Below, piece after piece: positions 8,577 through 17,922 of a stretch of 42,187 bases of DNA (its first letter is position 1; the number at the start of each line of letters is the position of its first letter). The stretch spans positions 1-42,187 of the forward strand of contig CAMOPX010000016.1 in NCBI GenBank assembly GCA_946622415.1, written 5' to 3'. A program made the translations under genes and the position numbers. This DNA comes from an uncultured bacterium. Lineage in GTDB: Bacteria; Cyanobacteriota; Vampirovibrionia; Gastranaerophilales; Gastranaerophilaceae. The notes under the pieces were generated by a model. The model did no database searches. It was not told the origin of the DNA and saw only the letters and a list, made by a program, of their open reading frames with translations.

Positions 8577-8811
8577 GATTTAATCAAAATTCCTTTAAAA
8601 CATTACTCTGTTTGTTTGAAGGAAAAAATGGAAGTGCGATAGCAATAGCTTTATACCCATTTTTCCTGAGTTCAGAGAATGAGCGTATTTTGCGTAGGGC
8701 GAAGCGATAGCGTAGACTCGAAGTAGCGAGGGCAATATGTAGCTACAACGAAGTGAAGCGGAATACTTGCCTGAGTGAAGCAAAATACAAGAGAGGAATT
8801 TTGATTAAATC
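8577..8811. repeat. MITE-like element, copy B (235 bp) with nested 112-bp insertion
   Basis: The terminal inverted repeats are identical to those of copies A and C (GATTTAATCAAAATTCC and complement). The left 105 bp are nearly identical to copy C. Relative to copy C, about 112 bp are added before the right end, and that addition is itself bounded by an inverted repeat, GTATTTTGC (8685-8693) with GCAAAATAC (8780-8788). The addition contains several short near-repeats such as GAAGTAGCGAG, GAAGTGAAGC and GAGTGAAGC. Confidence 0.8.
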
Positions 8812-8853
8812 GTAAATACCAAGAAATAATCTAAGCCTAGTTTTCTTTTTTCG

Positions 8854-8905
8854 GTTCACTTTTTTCTTTTGTTTGTGGCGTTTGAACCAAAAGAAAAAAG
8901 TGAAC
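8854..8905. repeat. Long hairpin downstream of element copy B
   Basis: GTTCACTTTTTTCTTTTG (8854-8871) pairs perfectly with 8888-8905, an 18-bp stem around a 16-base loop with TTGTGGCGTTTGAAC. It sits 78 bp beyond the yidD stop. The match to the hairpin after copy C is almost exact. Confidence 0.8.
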
Positions 8906-8983
8906 AATAAAAAATAAAAATTAATTAATAAAACTATTTTATACTCAAAAAGCAACAAACATTAAAAATAGAGCTTTTTATTT

Positions 8984-9208
8984 TTAAAACCTAAACTCAT
9001 CCGGAACAGGATCATACCCGCCCTCATGATAAGGATGACACCTTAATATTCTTTTTATTCCAAGATAAATCCCCTTTATTGCACCGAATTTTTCTATCGC
9101 TTCAAATGTATATTGCGAACATGTCGGAATATATCTGCAGCAAGAGGGCGTCATTTTGGAAAAATATTGATATATTTTTATTAATTTTAAACAGATTTTT
9201 TTGAACAT
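8984..9208 (-). CDS. yidD: Membrane protein insertion efficiency factor YidD
   Basis: YidD is a small amphipathic protein that helps insert inner-membrane proteins. The 74-residue product matches the family closely: [19 protein letters not shown] with its conserved cysteines, [19 protein letters not shown] at the C-terminus, and an N-terminal helix [14 protein letters not shown]. It begins 13 bp after the M16 protease stop, so the two form one operon. Its usual neighbours rnpA, rpmH and yidC are not here. Confidence 0.95.
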   Translation of the reverse strand: MFKKICLKLIKIYQYFSKMTPSCCRYIPTCSQYTFEAIEKFGAIKGIYLGIKRILRCHPYHEGGYDPVPDEFRF

Positions 9209-9221
9209 TTTTAGATTAAAA

Positions 9222-11849
9222 CTAATTTTTCTTTACGACAGTATAAATATACGGTTTTGAGAAATATTTATTTGCAACTTCAATAATATCGGCTTGAGTT
9301 ACATCCATTATCATTTTTTTATATTCATCAAAAGCGTCTAAATTTCTTCCTAAAACACTGTACCAGCTGGATAAATCCGCTTCATCCATATTGGTTTCCA
9401 ATGACATTAAAAATTGTCCCATAAGTTTATTTTTAGCATCATCCAGTTCTTTTGTCGTCACCATTTCCGTTTTTAAAATTTCAATTTGATTTAAAATACC
9501 TTTTTTTGCTTGTTCAATGCTTTTTGCATTGGTACCGATATAAGCAATAAAGGCTCCATCCAAGATATTTGTATCAATGGTAGAACCGACAGTATAAGCA
9601 AGTCCTTCTTCTTCACGCAATTTTACAAACAAACGAGAGGACATACCTTCTCCCAGTATTGCATTAATAACGTTTAAAACCGCTATATCTTTTCTGTTAT
9701 TGATATTACAAGTTTTATAACCCAATGCCATCCAATTTGCCTGAACTTCGTTTTTGAATAATGTTGTTTCAACATTATTTTGGGGTTTAAATTGGTTGAA
9801 GCTTATTTTATTAAATGAAAATTTCGTTCCTTTTGGATTACTTGGAATTAATTCCGTAAATTTTTGCGCAATTTCATCTTCATCAATATCCCCAACAACC
9901 GCAATATTCATATTTTGCGGATCAATAATGCGTGAATAATATTCAACCACATCATCTCTTGTTACTTTATTTATGTTATCGAGAATAAATTTTGAATTTT
10001 GTCCGTAGATTGTGCCTTGATAAGCAAGCTTTTTAAATTCATCAAAAACAAATGAGGAAGGATTATCGGAAATAGCCTTTAATTCTTGAATTTTTAAGGC
10101 TTTTATTTTATTTATTTCGGAATCTAAAAATATCGGCTTATTTAACACTTCATCCAATACATAAAAAGCTTTATCCAGATTTTCTTTTGTTGTTTGAATC
10201 AGAATAGAAAAAGTATCGTTACCTGAATTTAGGGATAATTTTATTCCGTTTTCATCCAAATATTCTGCAAGTTGAGTATTTGTAAAATTCTGTGTTCCTT
10301 TTGTTGCCGTTTTTGATGCCAAAATTGCCGTTGCGGGTTTCTTTTCTGCAGCTTTTGAACCTGAAATTGCTATGTTTATTGCAATAATAGAATTCGTTTT
10401 TTTATTTTTGGTTGTAAGATTAATTCCGTTATCTAAAAGAAATTTTTTAGTATTATCTTTTGTTTCCAGCAGTTTCGGCTGTTTGATTTCCGCAGCATAG
10501 GCAACATCGTTGACATGTTTGAACCCGTTCGGTCTGACAATCGAAAGACCGTATTTATCCAAAAGAAGATATTTCTTTGCTGCTTGGATAATATCCTTTT
10601 TTGTCACTTTTTCAATGTTTTTTATGTAATTGTCATAGTAATTTTCGTTATTTGTAAACGTAAAAATATACCCCAATTCATTGGAAATATTAGAGATTGA
10701 TTCTCTTGAATAATAGGTGTCGGTTTTTATTAAATTTTTTGCTCTTTTAATACTTTCTTCCGATAATTCTCCGTTTTGTATTTTTTTCAACTGTTCTAAT
10801 ATTTCATTCTTAACGAGTTGTTCGTTTTTTGGATCAAAGACTGCAGTTACATAAAAAACACCGCTGTCCTTTTGAGAATAATTTCCTGATGTAACAGACA
10901 TCACGAGTTGTTTTTTTTCTTTTAATATTTGATTTAAAATTGAACTTTTTCCGTCGGTCAAAATCGAAGATAAAACATCAAGCGCCAATGTTTCTTTTTC
11001 ATTGGCAAACTTTGGCGCAACAAATCCAATCATCATGTGAGTTTTTGTGATATCCATGGAATCTGTTTTTGTTTCGATTTTTTCGAGGGGTTTTACTTTA
11101 GGATATTTAATTTTTTCCTGTTTTACATTCTTTTTATTTTGCCAATCAAAAGCTTCACTTACTTGTTTTAGGGCATCTTTTGTATCTACATCCCCCACAA
11201 TCACCGTTGTATAGGCATCAGGTGTATAGAATCGGTTGAAATACGCTAAAATTTCTTCTCTTGTAACATTTTCGATTATTTCTTTTTTGCCTATTATATT
11301 GCGTTTGTAGGGATGATTAGATGTTGAAAACAAAATTTCATACATATTATCAAAAAGCAAATTCGAGGGGTTATCTTTTGTTTTTGAAATTTCTTCTATA
11401 ACAACGAGCCTTTCCCTTTCGAGTTCTTTTCTCGGAATCAGGGGATTCATCAACATATCGGCATGGAGCTCGAGTGCGGTTTTAAAATATTTTGAAGGAA
11501 GTTGAATATAATAATGAGTGAAATCCTTGCTTGTTGCGGCATTAACGTTTGCACCTTTAGAATCTAATATTTTATCAAATTCTCCTGTCGGATATTTTGT
11601 TGTACCTTTAAAAAATAAATGCTCTAAAAAGTGGCTTATTCCGTTTGTTTTGTCATCTTCGTTAATTGAACCGGTATTTATCCAGGTATCAATTTTGACT
11701 ATATTATTATCATGCACTTCTTTTATTATTACTTTTTGCCCGTCCGGAAGCGTGTTTATGCTCATACCGTCACTTAGTGCGTATGAAGCGTTACAAACCC
11801 CAAAGAGCAATACAAATACTAAAACGAAAAAAGATGAAATTTTCTTCAT
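9222..11849 (-). CDS. Exported M16-family zinc metallopeptidase, two-lobed
   Basis: The 875-residue protein has a signal peptide (about 1-24, ending NASYA) and two successive M16 halves joined in one chain. The N-terminal half holds the inverted zinc motif HFLEH at 73-77 and the third ligand E153 in VVIEEI, spaced as in active members. The second half (from about 450) lacks HxxEH, as expected for the inactive partner half that closes the substrate chamber. This places it with the PqqL/insulinase-type periplasmic peptidases. Its substrate is unknown. The minus-strand start has a good ribosome-binding site (GAGGGGAGAG). It is followed by yidD. Confidence 0.92.
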   Translation of the reverse strand: MKKISSFFVLVFVLLFGVCNASYALSDGMSINTLPDGQKVIIKEVHDNNIVKIDTWINTGSINEDDKTNGISHFLEHLFFKGTTKYPTGEFDKILDSKGANVNAATSKDFTHYYIQLPSKYFKTALELHADMLMNPLIPRKELERERLVVIEEISKTKDNPSNLLFDNMYEILFSTSNHPYKRNIIGKKEIIENVTREEILAYFNRFYTPDAYTTVIVGDVDTKDALKQVSEAFDWQNKKNVKQEKIKYPKVKPLEKIETKTDSMDITKTHMMIGFVAPKFANEKETLALDVLSSILTDGKSSILNQILKEKKQLVMSVTSGNYSQKDSGVFYVTAVFDPKNEQLVKNEILEQLKKIQNGELSEESIKRAKNLIKTDTYYSRESISNISNELGYIFTFTNNENYYDNYIKNIEKVTKKDIIQAAKKYLLLDKYGLSIVRPNGFKHVNDVAYAAEIKQPKLLETKDNTKKFLLDNGINLTTKNKKTNSIIAINIAISGSKAAEKKPATAILASKTATKGTQNFTNTQLAEYLDENGIKLSLNSGNDTFSILIQTTKENLDKAFYVLDEVLNKPIFLDSEINKIKALKIQELKAISDNPSSFVFDEFKKLAYQGTIYGQNSKFILDNINKVTRDDVVEYYSRIIDPQNMNIAVVGDIDEDEIAQKFTELIPSNPKGTKFSFNKISFNQFKPQNNVETTLFKNEVQANWMALGYKTCNINNRKDIAVLNVINAILGEGMSSRLFVKLREEEGLAYTVGSTIDTNILDGAFIAYIGTNAKSIEQAKKGILNQIEILKTEMVTTKELDDAKNKLMGQFLMSLETNMDEADLSSWYSVLGRNLDAFDEYKKMIMDVTQADIIEVANKYFSKPYIYTVVKKN

Positions 11850-11979
11850 TTCTCTCCCCTCAAAAATTACACTTCTTGATAAAAGTATAAGCTAAAAATG
11901 ATATTTTTGTATAGTATAGTTTGATTATATTAATTTTTAAGTTATTAAAATTTAAGATTTTCTTTTTTCTCGCTATTAA

Positions 11980-12102
11980 GATTTAATCAAAATTCCACTA
12001 AACATTACTCTGTTTGTTTGAAGGAAAAAATGGAACTGCGTAAGCAATAGCTTTATACCCATTTTTTCCTGAGTTCAGAGAATGAGGAATTTTGATTAAA
12101 TC
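11980..12102. repeat. MITE-like element, copy C (123 bp)
   Basis: The 17-bp terminal inverted repeats are identical to copies A and B. The inner stem is GGAAAAAATGG (12023-12033) with CCATTTTTTCC (12059-12069), 11 bp, the same length as in copy A but with a different sequence. CTCTG and CAGAG flank this stem in mirrored positions. Confidence 0.8.
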
Positions 12103-12143
12103 GTATGTTCTTCACATCATCCGAGCCTAGTTTTCTTTTTTCG

Positions 12144-12195
12144 GTTCACTTTTTTCTTTTGCTTGTGGCGTTTGAACCAAAAGAAAAAAGTGAAC
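12144..12195. repeat. Long hairpin downstream of element copy C
   Basis: The 18-bp perfect stem (12144-12161 with 12178-12195) is the same as at 8854-8905, with a one-base difference in the loop. It lies 105 bp past the atpG stop. GGTTC before the stem can also pair with GAACC in the loop, so two alternative folds exist. Confidence 0.8.
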
Positions 12196-12299
12196 AATAA
12201 AAAATTAAATTTGATTATAAATTCAAAAAATAGGCAAAATATAAATAGAATTATATCGTCGGGTTAAAGTAAACTGTTTTTGCTTAAAAACCCAAACCC

Positions 12300-13268
12300 T
12301 TATTCCAGCGCTCCCGCACCTGAAATTACTTCGGTTAATTCTTGGGTAATTTTTGCCTGACGGGCTTTATTATATTCTATTGTTAATGTCGAAATCATAT
12401 CCGTTGCGTTGTTCGTCGCAGAACTCATAGCTGTCATACGAGAAGCGAGTTCACTTGCCTGAGCTTCTAAAAATGCCTGATAGATTATATTTGTAACATA
12501 CATCGGAACAATTTTTGATAAAACCAAACCAATATTAGGTGTGAATTCACTCAACGGTTCGATTTTATGCACATCATGTTCTACTAAAAGAGCATTTGAT
12601 AATTCATCATCATAGAATTTTTTAATTTCATTATCGTCCGTAATAGCGGGCAGTAATTGCCAATGTTCTGTTTTATAGCTCATCATGTTTTTATATCTTG
12701 TCGTAATTAATTCTATAGAATCAATATCGCCTTTAATATAATCTTCCGCTAAATTTGTCGCAAGAATGTATGCGGAACTTGTACTGATGCCGTCTAAGAT
12801 GTTTGAATATACCTTCCTTATTTCAAAACCAACCAGTTTTTGAAGATTTTTTATTGAAGGAACAGCCTTTTGTCCGACTAAATAAACCTTTACGGATTTT
12901 CCTTCTTCCGTGAATTGTTTTATCATGTTGGTTGCATATCTTATTACATTTGCACAATACGCACCTGCAAGACCTTTGTTGGATGATATTACAACAATTC
13001 CGACGCTTTTAATATCTCTTTTGGATAAAAGTTCCGAATAATTTTCCAAAATTTCTTTTGTTTTTGTTTTATCGGTTTCGGATTTGCTCACTTCTTTATA
13101 TACAAAGCGGAATATTTTTGACAACTCTAAAGTAAAAGGACGTGAAGCACGAACGGCATTTTCAGCTTTTTTAACTTTTGCTGCCGCAACCATTTTCATC
13201 GCTTTTGTAATTTTTTGAGTATTTTTGATACTCGTGATTCTGTCTTTTATACTTCTTAAATTTGCCAT
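12300..13268 (-). CDS. atpG: F0F1 ATP synthase gamma subunit
   Basis: Gamma is the central rotor shaft of F1. The N-terminal helix (ANLRSIKDRITSIKNTQKITKAMKMVAAAK) and the C-terminal helix (ELASRMTAMSSATNNATDM, YNKARQAKITQELTEVISGA) match the family. At 322 residues it is longer than the roughly 290 of most bacteria. Extra residues lie in the 50-75 region and after LITTRYKNM (about 195-245), the zone where cyanobacterial gamma also carries an insert; whether they are homologous needs an alignment. It is the last gene of this operon. Genes for beta and epsilon do not follow. Confidence 0.95.
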   Translation of the reverse strand: MANLRSIKDRITSIKNTQKITKAMKMVAAAKVKKAENAVRASRPFTLELSKIFRFVYKEVSKSETDKTKTKEILENYSELLSKRDIKSVGIVVISSNKGLAGAYCANVIRYATNMIKQFTEEGKSVKVYLVGQKAVPSIKNLQKLVGFEIRKVYSNILDGISTSSAYILATNLAEDYIKGDIDSIELITTRYKNMMSYKTEHWQLLPAITDDNEIKKFYDDELSNALLVEHDVHKIEPLSEFTPNIGLVLSKIVPMYVTNIIYQAFLEAQASELASRMTAMSSATNNATDMISTLTIEYNKARQAKITQELTEVISGAGALE

Positions 13269-13288
13269 ATTTTTTTCTATGCGCCTCG

Positions 13289-14809
13289 CTATATTTTAAA
13301 CACATTTTCCTTAAAGTTTTTAATATGTTTAATCAGTTCTTCTTTATCAGCATCCTCAAGTTTTGCACCTTGATTTAATTTTTCTTCCAGTTCTTTGCAG
13401 TTTGAAGAAAAATATTCGAAGAATTGTTTTTTAAATTCTTGAATGTCTTTATTTTCAACATCATTAATATAGCCTTCGTTGCCGCAAAATAGTATTGCTA
13501 CTTGCTCGGCGACTGATAAAGGATTATATTGAGGTTGAATCAGGATTTGGGTCAATTTTTCACCTTTTAAAAGTTGTGCTTTTGTTGCGGCATCAAGGTC
13601 TGATGCAAATTGCGCAAAAGCCGCAAGTTCTCTATATTGTGCCAAATCCAAACGCAATTGACCTGCAACTTGTTTAATACCTTTTGTTTGAGCGGCACCG
13701 CCTACACGTGATACCGAAATACCTGCATTAATTGCGGGACGTTGACCTGAGTTAAACAGATTTGATTCCAGGAATATTTGACCATCCGTAATTGAAATTA
13801 CGTTTGTCGGAATATAGGCTGAAACGTCGCCTGCTTGTGTTTCAATAATCGGCAGAGCCGTGATTGAACCCGCGCCTCTTTCATCCGATAATTTGCATGC
13901 ACGTTCAAGCAATCTTGAATGCAAATAGAATACATCTCCGGGGTACGCTTCACGTCCCGGCGGTCTTTTCAATAACAAACTCATTGCACGATACGCTTGA
14001 GCGTGTTTTGTTAAGTCATCATATATAATTAAACAGTGTTTTCCTTGTTCCAAAAATTCTTCCGCAATCGCACAACCGGCAAACGGAGCAATATATTGCA
14101 AAGGTGCCGAATTGTCTGCAGTTGCGCTGACTATGATTGTATAATCCATTGCGCCTTTTTCTTCTAAAGTTTTTGCAAGGTGTGCAACGGTAGAAGTTTT
14201 TTGACCTATCGCAACGTAAACACAAATAACGTCTTTTCCTTTTTGGTTAATAATTGTATCTATTGCAATAGCGGTTTTACCCGTTTGTCTGTCGCCGATT
14301 ATAAGTTCTCTTTGTCCTCTGCCGATAGGAGTTAGGGCATCTATCGCAGTTATACCCGTTGCTAAAGGTTCATGGACTGATTTTCTTTCGATAATACCCG
14401 GGGCAACTCTTTCAATCGGACGTGTTTTATCGGAATGTATATCACCTTTTCCGTCTATTGCAACACCCGTCGGATCAATTATTCTTCCGATTAAACCTTC
14501 GCCAACCGGAACGGATGCGATACGGCCCGTTGATTTTACGGTCATGCCTTCTTTAATTTGTGTATAATTACCTAAGATTACAACACCGACATTATCTTCT
14601 TCAAGGTTTAAAGTAATACCGAGTGTATGATATTTATCATCAAATTCAACAAGCTCAGAAGCCATAACATTTTTTAAACCGTATATACGGCAAATTCCGT
14701 CTGAAATCTCCATAACGGTTCCTGTGTTGGAAACTTCCGTTTTTGCTTCATAGTTTTCAATTTTTGACCTTATAATTGAACTAATTTCGTCGGGTCTGAT
14801 TGCTGTCAT
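13289..14809 (-). CDS. atpA: F0F1 ATP synthase alpha subunit
   Basis: Alpha is the non-catalytic nucleotide-binding subunit of the F1 hexamer. The 506-residue length is typical. The P-loop GDRQTGKT is at 172-179, followed by [28 protein letters not shown] and the conserved [19 protein letters not shown] ribosome-binding site, GAGGAAG, precedes the start. It lies 12 bp after atpH and 20 bp before atpG. Confidence 0.98.
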   Translation of the reverse strand: MTAIRPDEISSIIRSKIENYEAKTEVSNTGTVMEISDGICRIYGLKNVMASELVEFDDKYHTLGITLNLEEDNVGVVILGNYTQIKEGMTVKSTGRIASVPVGEGLIGRIIDPTGVAIDGKGDIHSDKTRPIERVAPGIIERKSVHEPLATGITAIDALTPIGRGQRELIIGDRQTGKTAIAIDTIINQKGKDVICVYVAIGQKTSTVAHLAKTLEEKGAMDYTIIVSATADNSAPLQYIAPFAGCAIAEEFLEQGKHCLIIYDDLTKHAQAYRAMSLLLKRPPGREAYPGDVFYLHSRLLERACKLSDERGAGSITALPIIETQAGDVSAYIPTNVISITDGQIFLESNLFNSGQRPAINAGISVSRVGGAAQTKGIKQVAGQLRLDLAQYRELAAFAQFASDLDAATKAQLLKGEKLTQILIQPQYNPLSVAEQVAILFCGNEGYINDVENKDIQEFKKQFFEYFSSNCKELEEKLNQGAKLEDADKEELIKHIKNFKENVFKI

Positions 14810-14821
14810 TATTTCTTCCTC

Positions 14822-15370
14822 TTATTTTAGTATTTCTTTTTTCAGTTCTTCTATTTTATGGAAAACAGAAGTATCTATTACATCATCGCCTATTTTATAA
14901 ACGAGTCCCGCTATGATATTTTCATTTACTTCATAATCAACATTTACGGTTTTATTCAATTTTTCAAACAGTTTATTCTTTATTTCATTTTTTCTGTTTT
15001 CATCTAATTCAATGGCACATGTCACATTAACATTCACCGTATTATTTAATTCGTCCGCCAATTCGCGGAAATGATTAATTATTGAATAAATAAAATTAAA
15101 ACGGTTTTTATCTATTAATAGCTTGAGCATATTTCTTGCCATTTCGTTTGCATCTTTGTTAAAAACAGCGTCAATAATTTCTTCTTTATCCTGAGCCGAA
15201 ATAATCGGATTTGTCATGGCAAAATACAATTCATCAGAGCTTTTTAAAATAGCTTCAACGTTTCTTAAATCTTCAAGCATTTTTTCTGCTGGGATTCCGT
15301 CGCTCTTTGTTATATCCATTAATGACTTTGCATATCTTTTTGCAATTGTTGAATTTTTTTCCGTGTTCAT
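14822..15370 (-). CDS. atpH: F0F1 ATP synthase delta subunit
   Basis: Delta joins the peripheral stalk to the top of F1. The 182-residue protein has the helical N-terminal domain (TIAKRYAKSLMDITKSDG) and the C-terminal signature IIAGLVYKIGDDVIDTSVFHKIEEL. It starts 1 bp after the atpF stop, which indicates translational coupling. No anomalies are seen. Confidence 0.95.
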   Translation of the reverse strand: MNTEKNSTIAKRYAKSLMDITKSDGIPAEKMLEDLRNVEAILKSSDELYFAMTNPIISAQDKEEIIDAVFNKDANEMARNMLKLLIDKNRFNFIYSIINHFRELADELNNTVNVNVTCAIELDENRKNEIKNKLFEKLNKTVNVDYEVNENIIAGLVYKIGDDVIDTSVFHKIEELKKEILK

Positions 15371-15371
15371 T

Positions 15372-15929
15372 TTATTTTAATCCTGATTCAAGCTCATTTA
15401 TGCTTTCTTCAATAAATTTTTGATGATATTGAGGTTTGTTTTTTAAAACTTCTTTTATGTGCTTTTTTGCAAGTTCAATTGCAGCCAGCGCCGTTTTTCC
15501 CGATAATTCGGAAATAACTTGTTTATTTTCGGAATTGATTATTTTTTCCGTATTTTTATGTATATTTTCAATCTGAATGTCTGTTTCTTTTTCAATTTTT
15601 TCATTCAGAGCGGTTATACTGTTATCGCAATTTTCTTCAATTTCGGATATTTCTTCTTTTACTGATTCTGCTGCTTCATTTGCCTTTAAAAGTTCTTCTA
15701 TTGAATTTTCTCTTGCTTTTATTGAATTGTCGATTGAATCTTTAACACTTTCTTGTGCAGAAGTCAGCTTTTGACCGATTTTTGCATATTTGCAAATAAT
15801 AACAAGAAGTATAACTACAATAAGGAAATTGAAGGCATTAGATTGTACAAATTCAGAACCGTAAAAACCCGATAACGAATTTTTTAATGCTTCTAAAATA
15901 TTTTGAGGTATTAAATTCATAATTTCCAT
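15372..15929 (-). CDS. atpF: F0F1 ATP synthase b subunit
   Basis: This peripheral-stalk subunit has one N-terminal membrane helix (about 32-47, FLIVVILLVIICKYAKI) and a long charged helix to residue 185. By position, second of the two b-type genes after c, it corresponds to cyanobacterial b. A short segment before the helix resembles other b subunits of this group. The ATG at 15929 is used; an alternative ATG is at 15920. The two b-type genes differ clearly, supporting a b/b' heterodimer. Confidence 0.88.
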   Translation of the reverse strand: MEIMNLIPQNILEALKNSLSGFYGSEFVQSNAFNFLIVVILLVIICKYAKIGQKLTSAQESVKDSIDNSIKARENSIEELLKANEAAESVKEEISEIEENCDNSITALNEKIEKETDIQIENIHKNTEKIINSENKQVISELSGKTALAAIELAKKHIKEVLKNKPQYHQKFIEESINELESGLK

Positions 15930-15938
15930 ATTGTATCT

Positions 15939-16409
15939 TTATCCTTGAATTAAGTTTTCTATATATTGGTTATCAATATTTTCCATTTCTTCATGGTTTT
16001 TTAAAATTTTATCCGAAATCAACTGTGCCAGATTAATAACCTCATTTCTTAAAGGTTCGATTACCTGATTTGTTTCTTCCTGTGCTTTTGTCTTATTTTC
16101 TTCAAGACTGTTTCTTGCTTCTTTTTTAGCTTCCGTAATTTTTTCATTCCTTATTGAATTTGCATCTTCAAATGCCTTTGAATATTTTTGCCTTGAAGAT
16201 GCTTTTGCTTCAATAAGTTTGTCTTCTCTCTTTGATAAAAGCACTTTGCTTTTGCTGGAATTTGTTTTTGCTATTTCATAGTTATCGTCTATCATTTGTT
16301 TACGTTTTGAAACTATTTTGTATATAGGTTGATACAAAATAAAATTCATTATTATTATAAAAATAACAAAACTTATGAATGCGACTATAAATGTAGCGTT
16401 AAATTCCAT
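15939..16409 (-). CDS. atpF': F0F1 ATP synthase b' subunit
   Basis: The 156-residue product has an N-terminal membrane helix (about 5-27, ATFIVAFISFVIFIIIMNFILYQPI) followed by a long charged coiled helix. It lies directly after atpE, where cyanobacteria, chloroplasts and some photosynthetic bacteria have b'. A second, distinct b gene follows, so the stalk is probably a b/b' heterodimer rather than the b2 homodimer of E. coli. This gene order is one reason for placing the organism near cyanobacteria. Confidence 0.88.
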   Translation of the reverse strand: MEFNATFIVAFISFVIFIIIMNFILYQPIYKIVSKRKQMIDDNYEIAKTNSSKSKVLLSKREDKLIEAKASSRQKYSKAFEDANSIRNEKITEAKKEARNSLEENKTKAQEETNQVIEPLRNEVINLAQLISDKILKNHEEMENIDNQYIENLIQG

Positions 16410-16419
16410 TTCTTAATCC

Positions 16420-16665
16420 TTATTTTACCAATTGTAATGCAATAAACAACGCATAAATTGCAGTCGCTTCCGCAAGACCAAGACCGAGAATAAAGTTAAC
16501 GAACGCTTTTCCTGCTATTTCGGGTTGTCTTGCCATAGATTCTAACATTGCTTTTGTTGCAATACCGATACCTAAACCTGCGCCGATTGTACCGAATCCG
16601 ATTGCAATACCTGCACCCAATTTAGCGAATGCCACTGCATCTGTTGCTATTTGTTCTACTGTCAT
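16420..16665 (-). CDS. atpE: F0F1 ATP synthase c subunit (probably proton type)
   Basis: The rotor-ring subunit is an 81-residue hairpin of two membrane helices joined by the conserved polar loop ARQPE (45-49). The ion-binding carboxylate is E66 in GLAEATAIY. The residues that make sodium sites, a Gln in helix 1 and a Ser after the Glu, are replaced: I33 stands at the Gln position (GLGIGIA) and A67 follows E66. By these rules the ring should carry protons; this is inference. A strong ribosome-binding site (AAGGAGAAAATT before ATG) fits the need for many copies. Confidence 0.96.
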   Translation of the reverse strand: MTVEQIATDAVAFAKLGAGIAIGFGTIGAGLGIGIATKAMLESMARQPEIAGKAFVNFILGLGLAEATAIYALFIALQLVK

Positions 16666-16677
16666 AATTTTCTCCTT

Positions 16678-17361
16678 TTATTCTTCTTCTTTATTTACCG
16701 CAAGTGAAATGTATGTCGTTGAAAGCAGTGTAAATACAAGAGCTTGTACCACTGCAACAAAAATTTCAAAAAACATAAAGGGAATCGGCAAAAATACGGC
16801 ACACATGCTTGCAAACGTAAACACAAGTATTTCGCCTGCCATTATATTGGCAAAAAGACGAAGTGCCAGTGAAAAAGGTCTGACAACCAATTCCAACAAG
16901 TCGACTAAAGCAACCATTATGCCGTCAATTTTAAAGTTTTCAATAAAGAAATGAAATCCCTTTGTTTTTATACCGTAAAATACGTAATATACAGAAACAA
17001 CGATAGCCATTGCCGCTGTCATATTTATGTCATTATTACAAGAAGCAAGTTCACCTTCGCTCAAATGTATTAATTTCCAAGGCAATTGTCCCAATAAATT
17101 TGCACTCAATATAAACATAAACAAAGTAAGCAAAAGGGGAGTGTGCTTTCTTGCTTCTTTTTCATTCATGTTTGTAGATGCAATATCCGTAAAATAGTTT
17201 ATTATTCCTTCAAATATCAATTGTATTTTTGTAGGGAATATTGATAATTTTCTGGTTGCCAATAAAGAAACAATAATCAACAAAACCATTGCAGTCCACA
17301 TTGTGATTAATGTATCCATATTTACATCATATCCGAATAATTTTACTATCCAATGTTCCAT
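16678..17361 (-). CDS. atpB: F0F1 ATP synthase a subunit
   Basis: Subunit a forms the ion half-channels beside the c ring. The 227-residue protein has the expected membrane helices. The conserved FSLALRLFANIMAGE carries the essential Arg at R168, and the last helix FVAVVQALVFTLLSTTYISLA is typical. It is the first gene of the operon here. No atpI is seen upstream, and the 246 bp before it separate it from a divergent small gene, so the operon promoter should lie there, although I see no clear consensus boxes. Confidence 0.96.
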   Translation of the reverse strand: MEHWIVKLFGYDVNMDTLITMWTAMVLLIIVSLLATRKLSIFPTKIQLIFEGIINYFTDIASTNMNEKEARKHTPLLLTLFMFILSANLLGQLPWKLIHLSEGELASCNNDINMTAAMAIVVSVYYVFYGIKTKGFHFFIENFKIDGIMVALVDLLELVVRPFSLALRLFANIMAGEILVFTFASMCAVFLPIPFMFFEIFVAVVQALVFTLLSTTYISLAVNKEEE

Positions 17362-17607
17362 AGTTTTCCCATATTTGTCCGATAGTCTATTCTAACCTTT
17401 AAAATCTTGAAATACTTAATCTATTTGAATGAATTTTAAAAAATCAAAAAAAAACAAAATATGTTACAAAATCAAATTTTCCTTTTCAAAAAGCAAAAAA
17501 TATATTACAATTTAAAAAGTAAACTTTTGTAAATAAATGGATGCAAAAATATCACTTTTTATTTTCAAGTTACTTTAATAAATCGTGAAACAATAATTGA
17601 GGTTAAA

Positions 17608-17922
17608 ATGAATTTTAAAAATTTCAAAATTGTTAGAACCCTAAAAAACATGAGTTTTTCTAAACTCAAGTGGGCTATGTACAATCAACTTCAAGAATAC
17701 AAAATTGCCTCCCGATACATAGACTATTTGATTCCCGAAAAGAAAGACATAAATTTAGACAACGAAAAACTCGAAAAAATGGTTCGTGACACTCTTTTAA
17801 AAGAATTTTCTCCGAAAATTAAGAACTTGAAATCGTTTGACTTGTTGGTTGATGCTACGGTTCACAATATCAAACTTAAACAAATGAAAGCAATGGGCGA
17901 CTGGGAAGATATCGAGCTTTAA
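17608..17922 (+). CDS. Unknown 104-residue protein
   Basis: No family is recognised. The product is basic and helical, with KNMSFSKLKWAMYNQLQEYKI near the N-terminus and KSFDLLVDATVHNIKLKQMKAMGDWEDIEL at the C-terminus; there is no membrane segment. GAGGTTAAA just before the ATG is a fair ribosome-binding site. Its stop overlaps by 4 bp (TTAA) the stop of the convergent ribbon-helix-helix gene. It is divergent from the atp operon. Confidence 0.6.
   Translation: MNFKNFKIVRTLKNMSFSKLKWAMYNQLQEYKIASRYIDYLIPEKKDINLDNEKLEKMVRDTLLKEFSPKIKNLKSFDLLVDATVHNIKLKQMKAMGDWEDIEL

Larger units (their letters stand above)
7771..8983. other. 1.2-kb gene-free region packed with palindromic repeats
   Basis: No credible gene is found; short open frames here contain repeat sequence and have no ribosome-binding sites. 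The region holds paired hairpins (7904-7959), a nested hairpin (8045-8073), inverted repeats at 8130-8173 and 8177-8198, a 14-bp hairpin (8336-8367) inside a repeat shared with bases 1-94, a MITE-like element (8577-8811) and a long hairpin (8854-8905). A motif reading GCAGACTTTAGTCT or GTAGACTAAAGTCT recurs near 7979, 8011 and 8235. It looks like a collection site for small structured repeats. Confidence 0.7.
11850..12299. other. Intergenic region between M16 start and atpG end
   Basis: No gene is present. The first 110 bp must hold the M16-yidD promoter (minus strand; TATACT-like hexamers lie near 11880-11930, without a firm -35). The rest contains MITE-like copy C, its companion hairpin, and a weak GGGTT/AACCC stem just beyond the atpG stop that could help end the atp transcript. 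Confidence 0.55.

Noticed and set aside
8854-8905. The long hairpins as standard intrinsic terminators
   Set aside because: The stems are strong but AT-rich and no T-run follows on either strand.
3617-12102. A CRISPR array made of the intergenic repeats
   Set aside because: The repeats are kilobases apart, are inverted pairs rather than evenly spaced direct repeats, and no cas genes are present.
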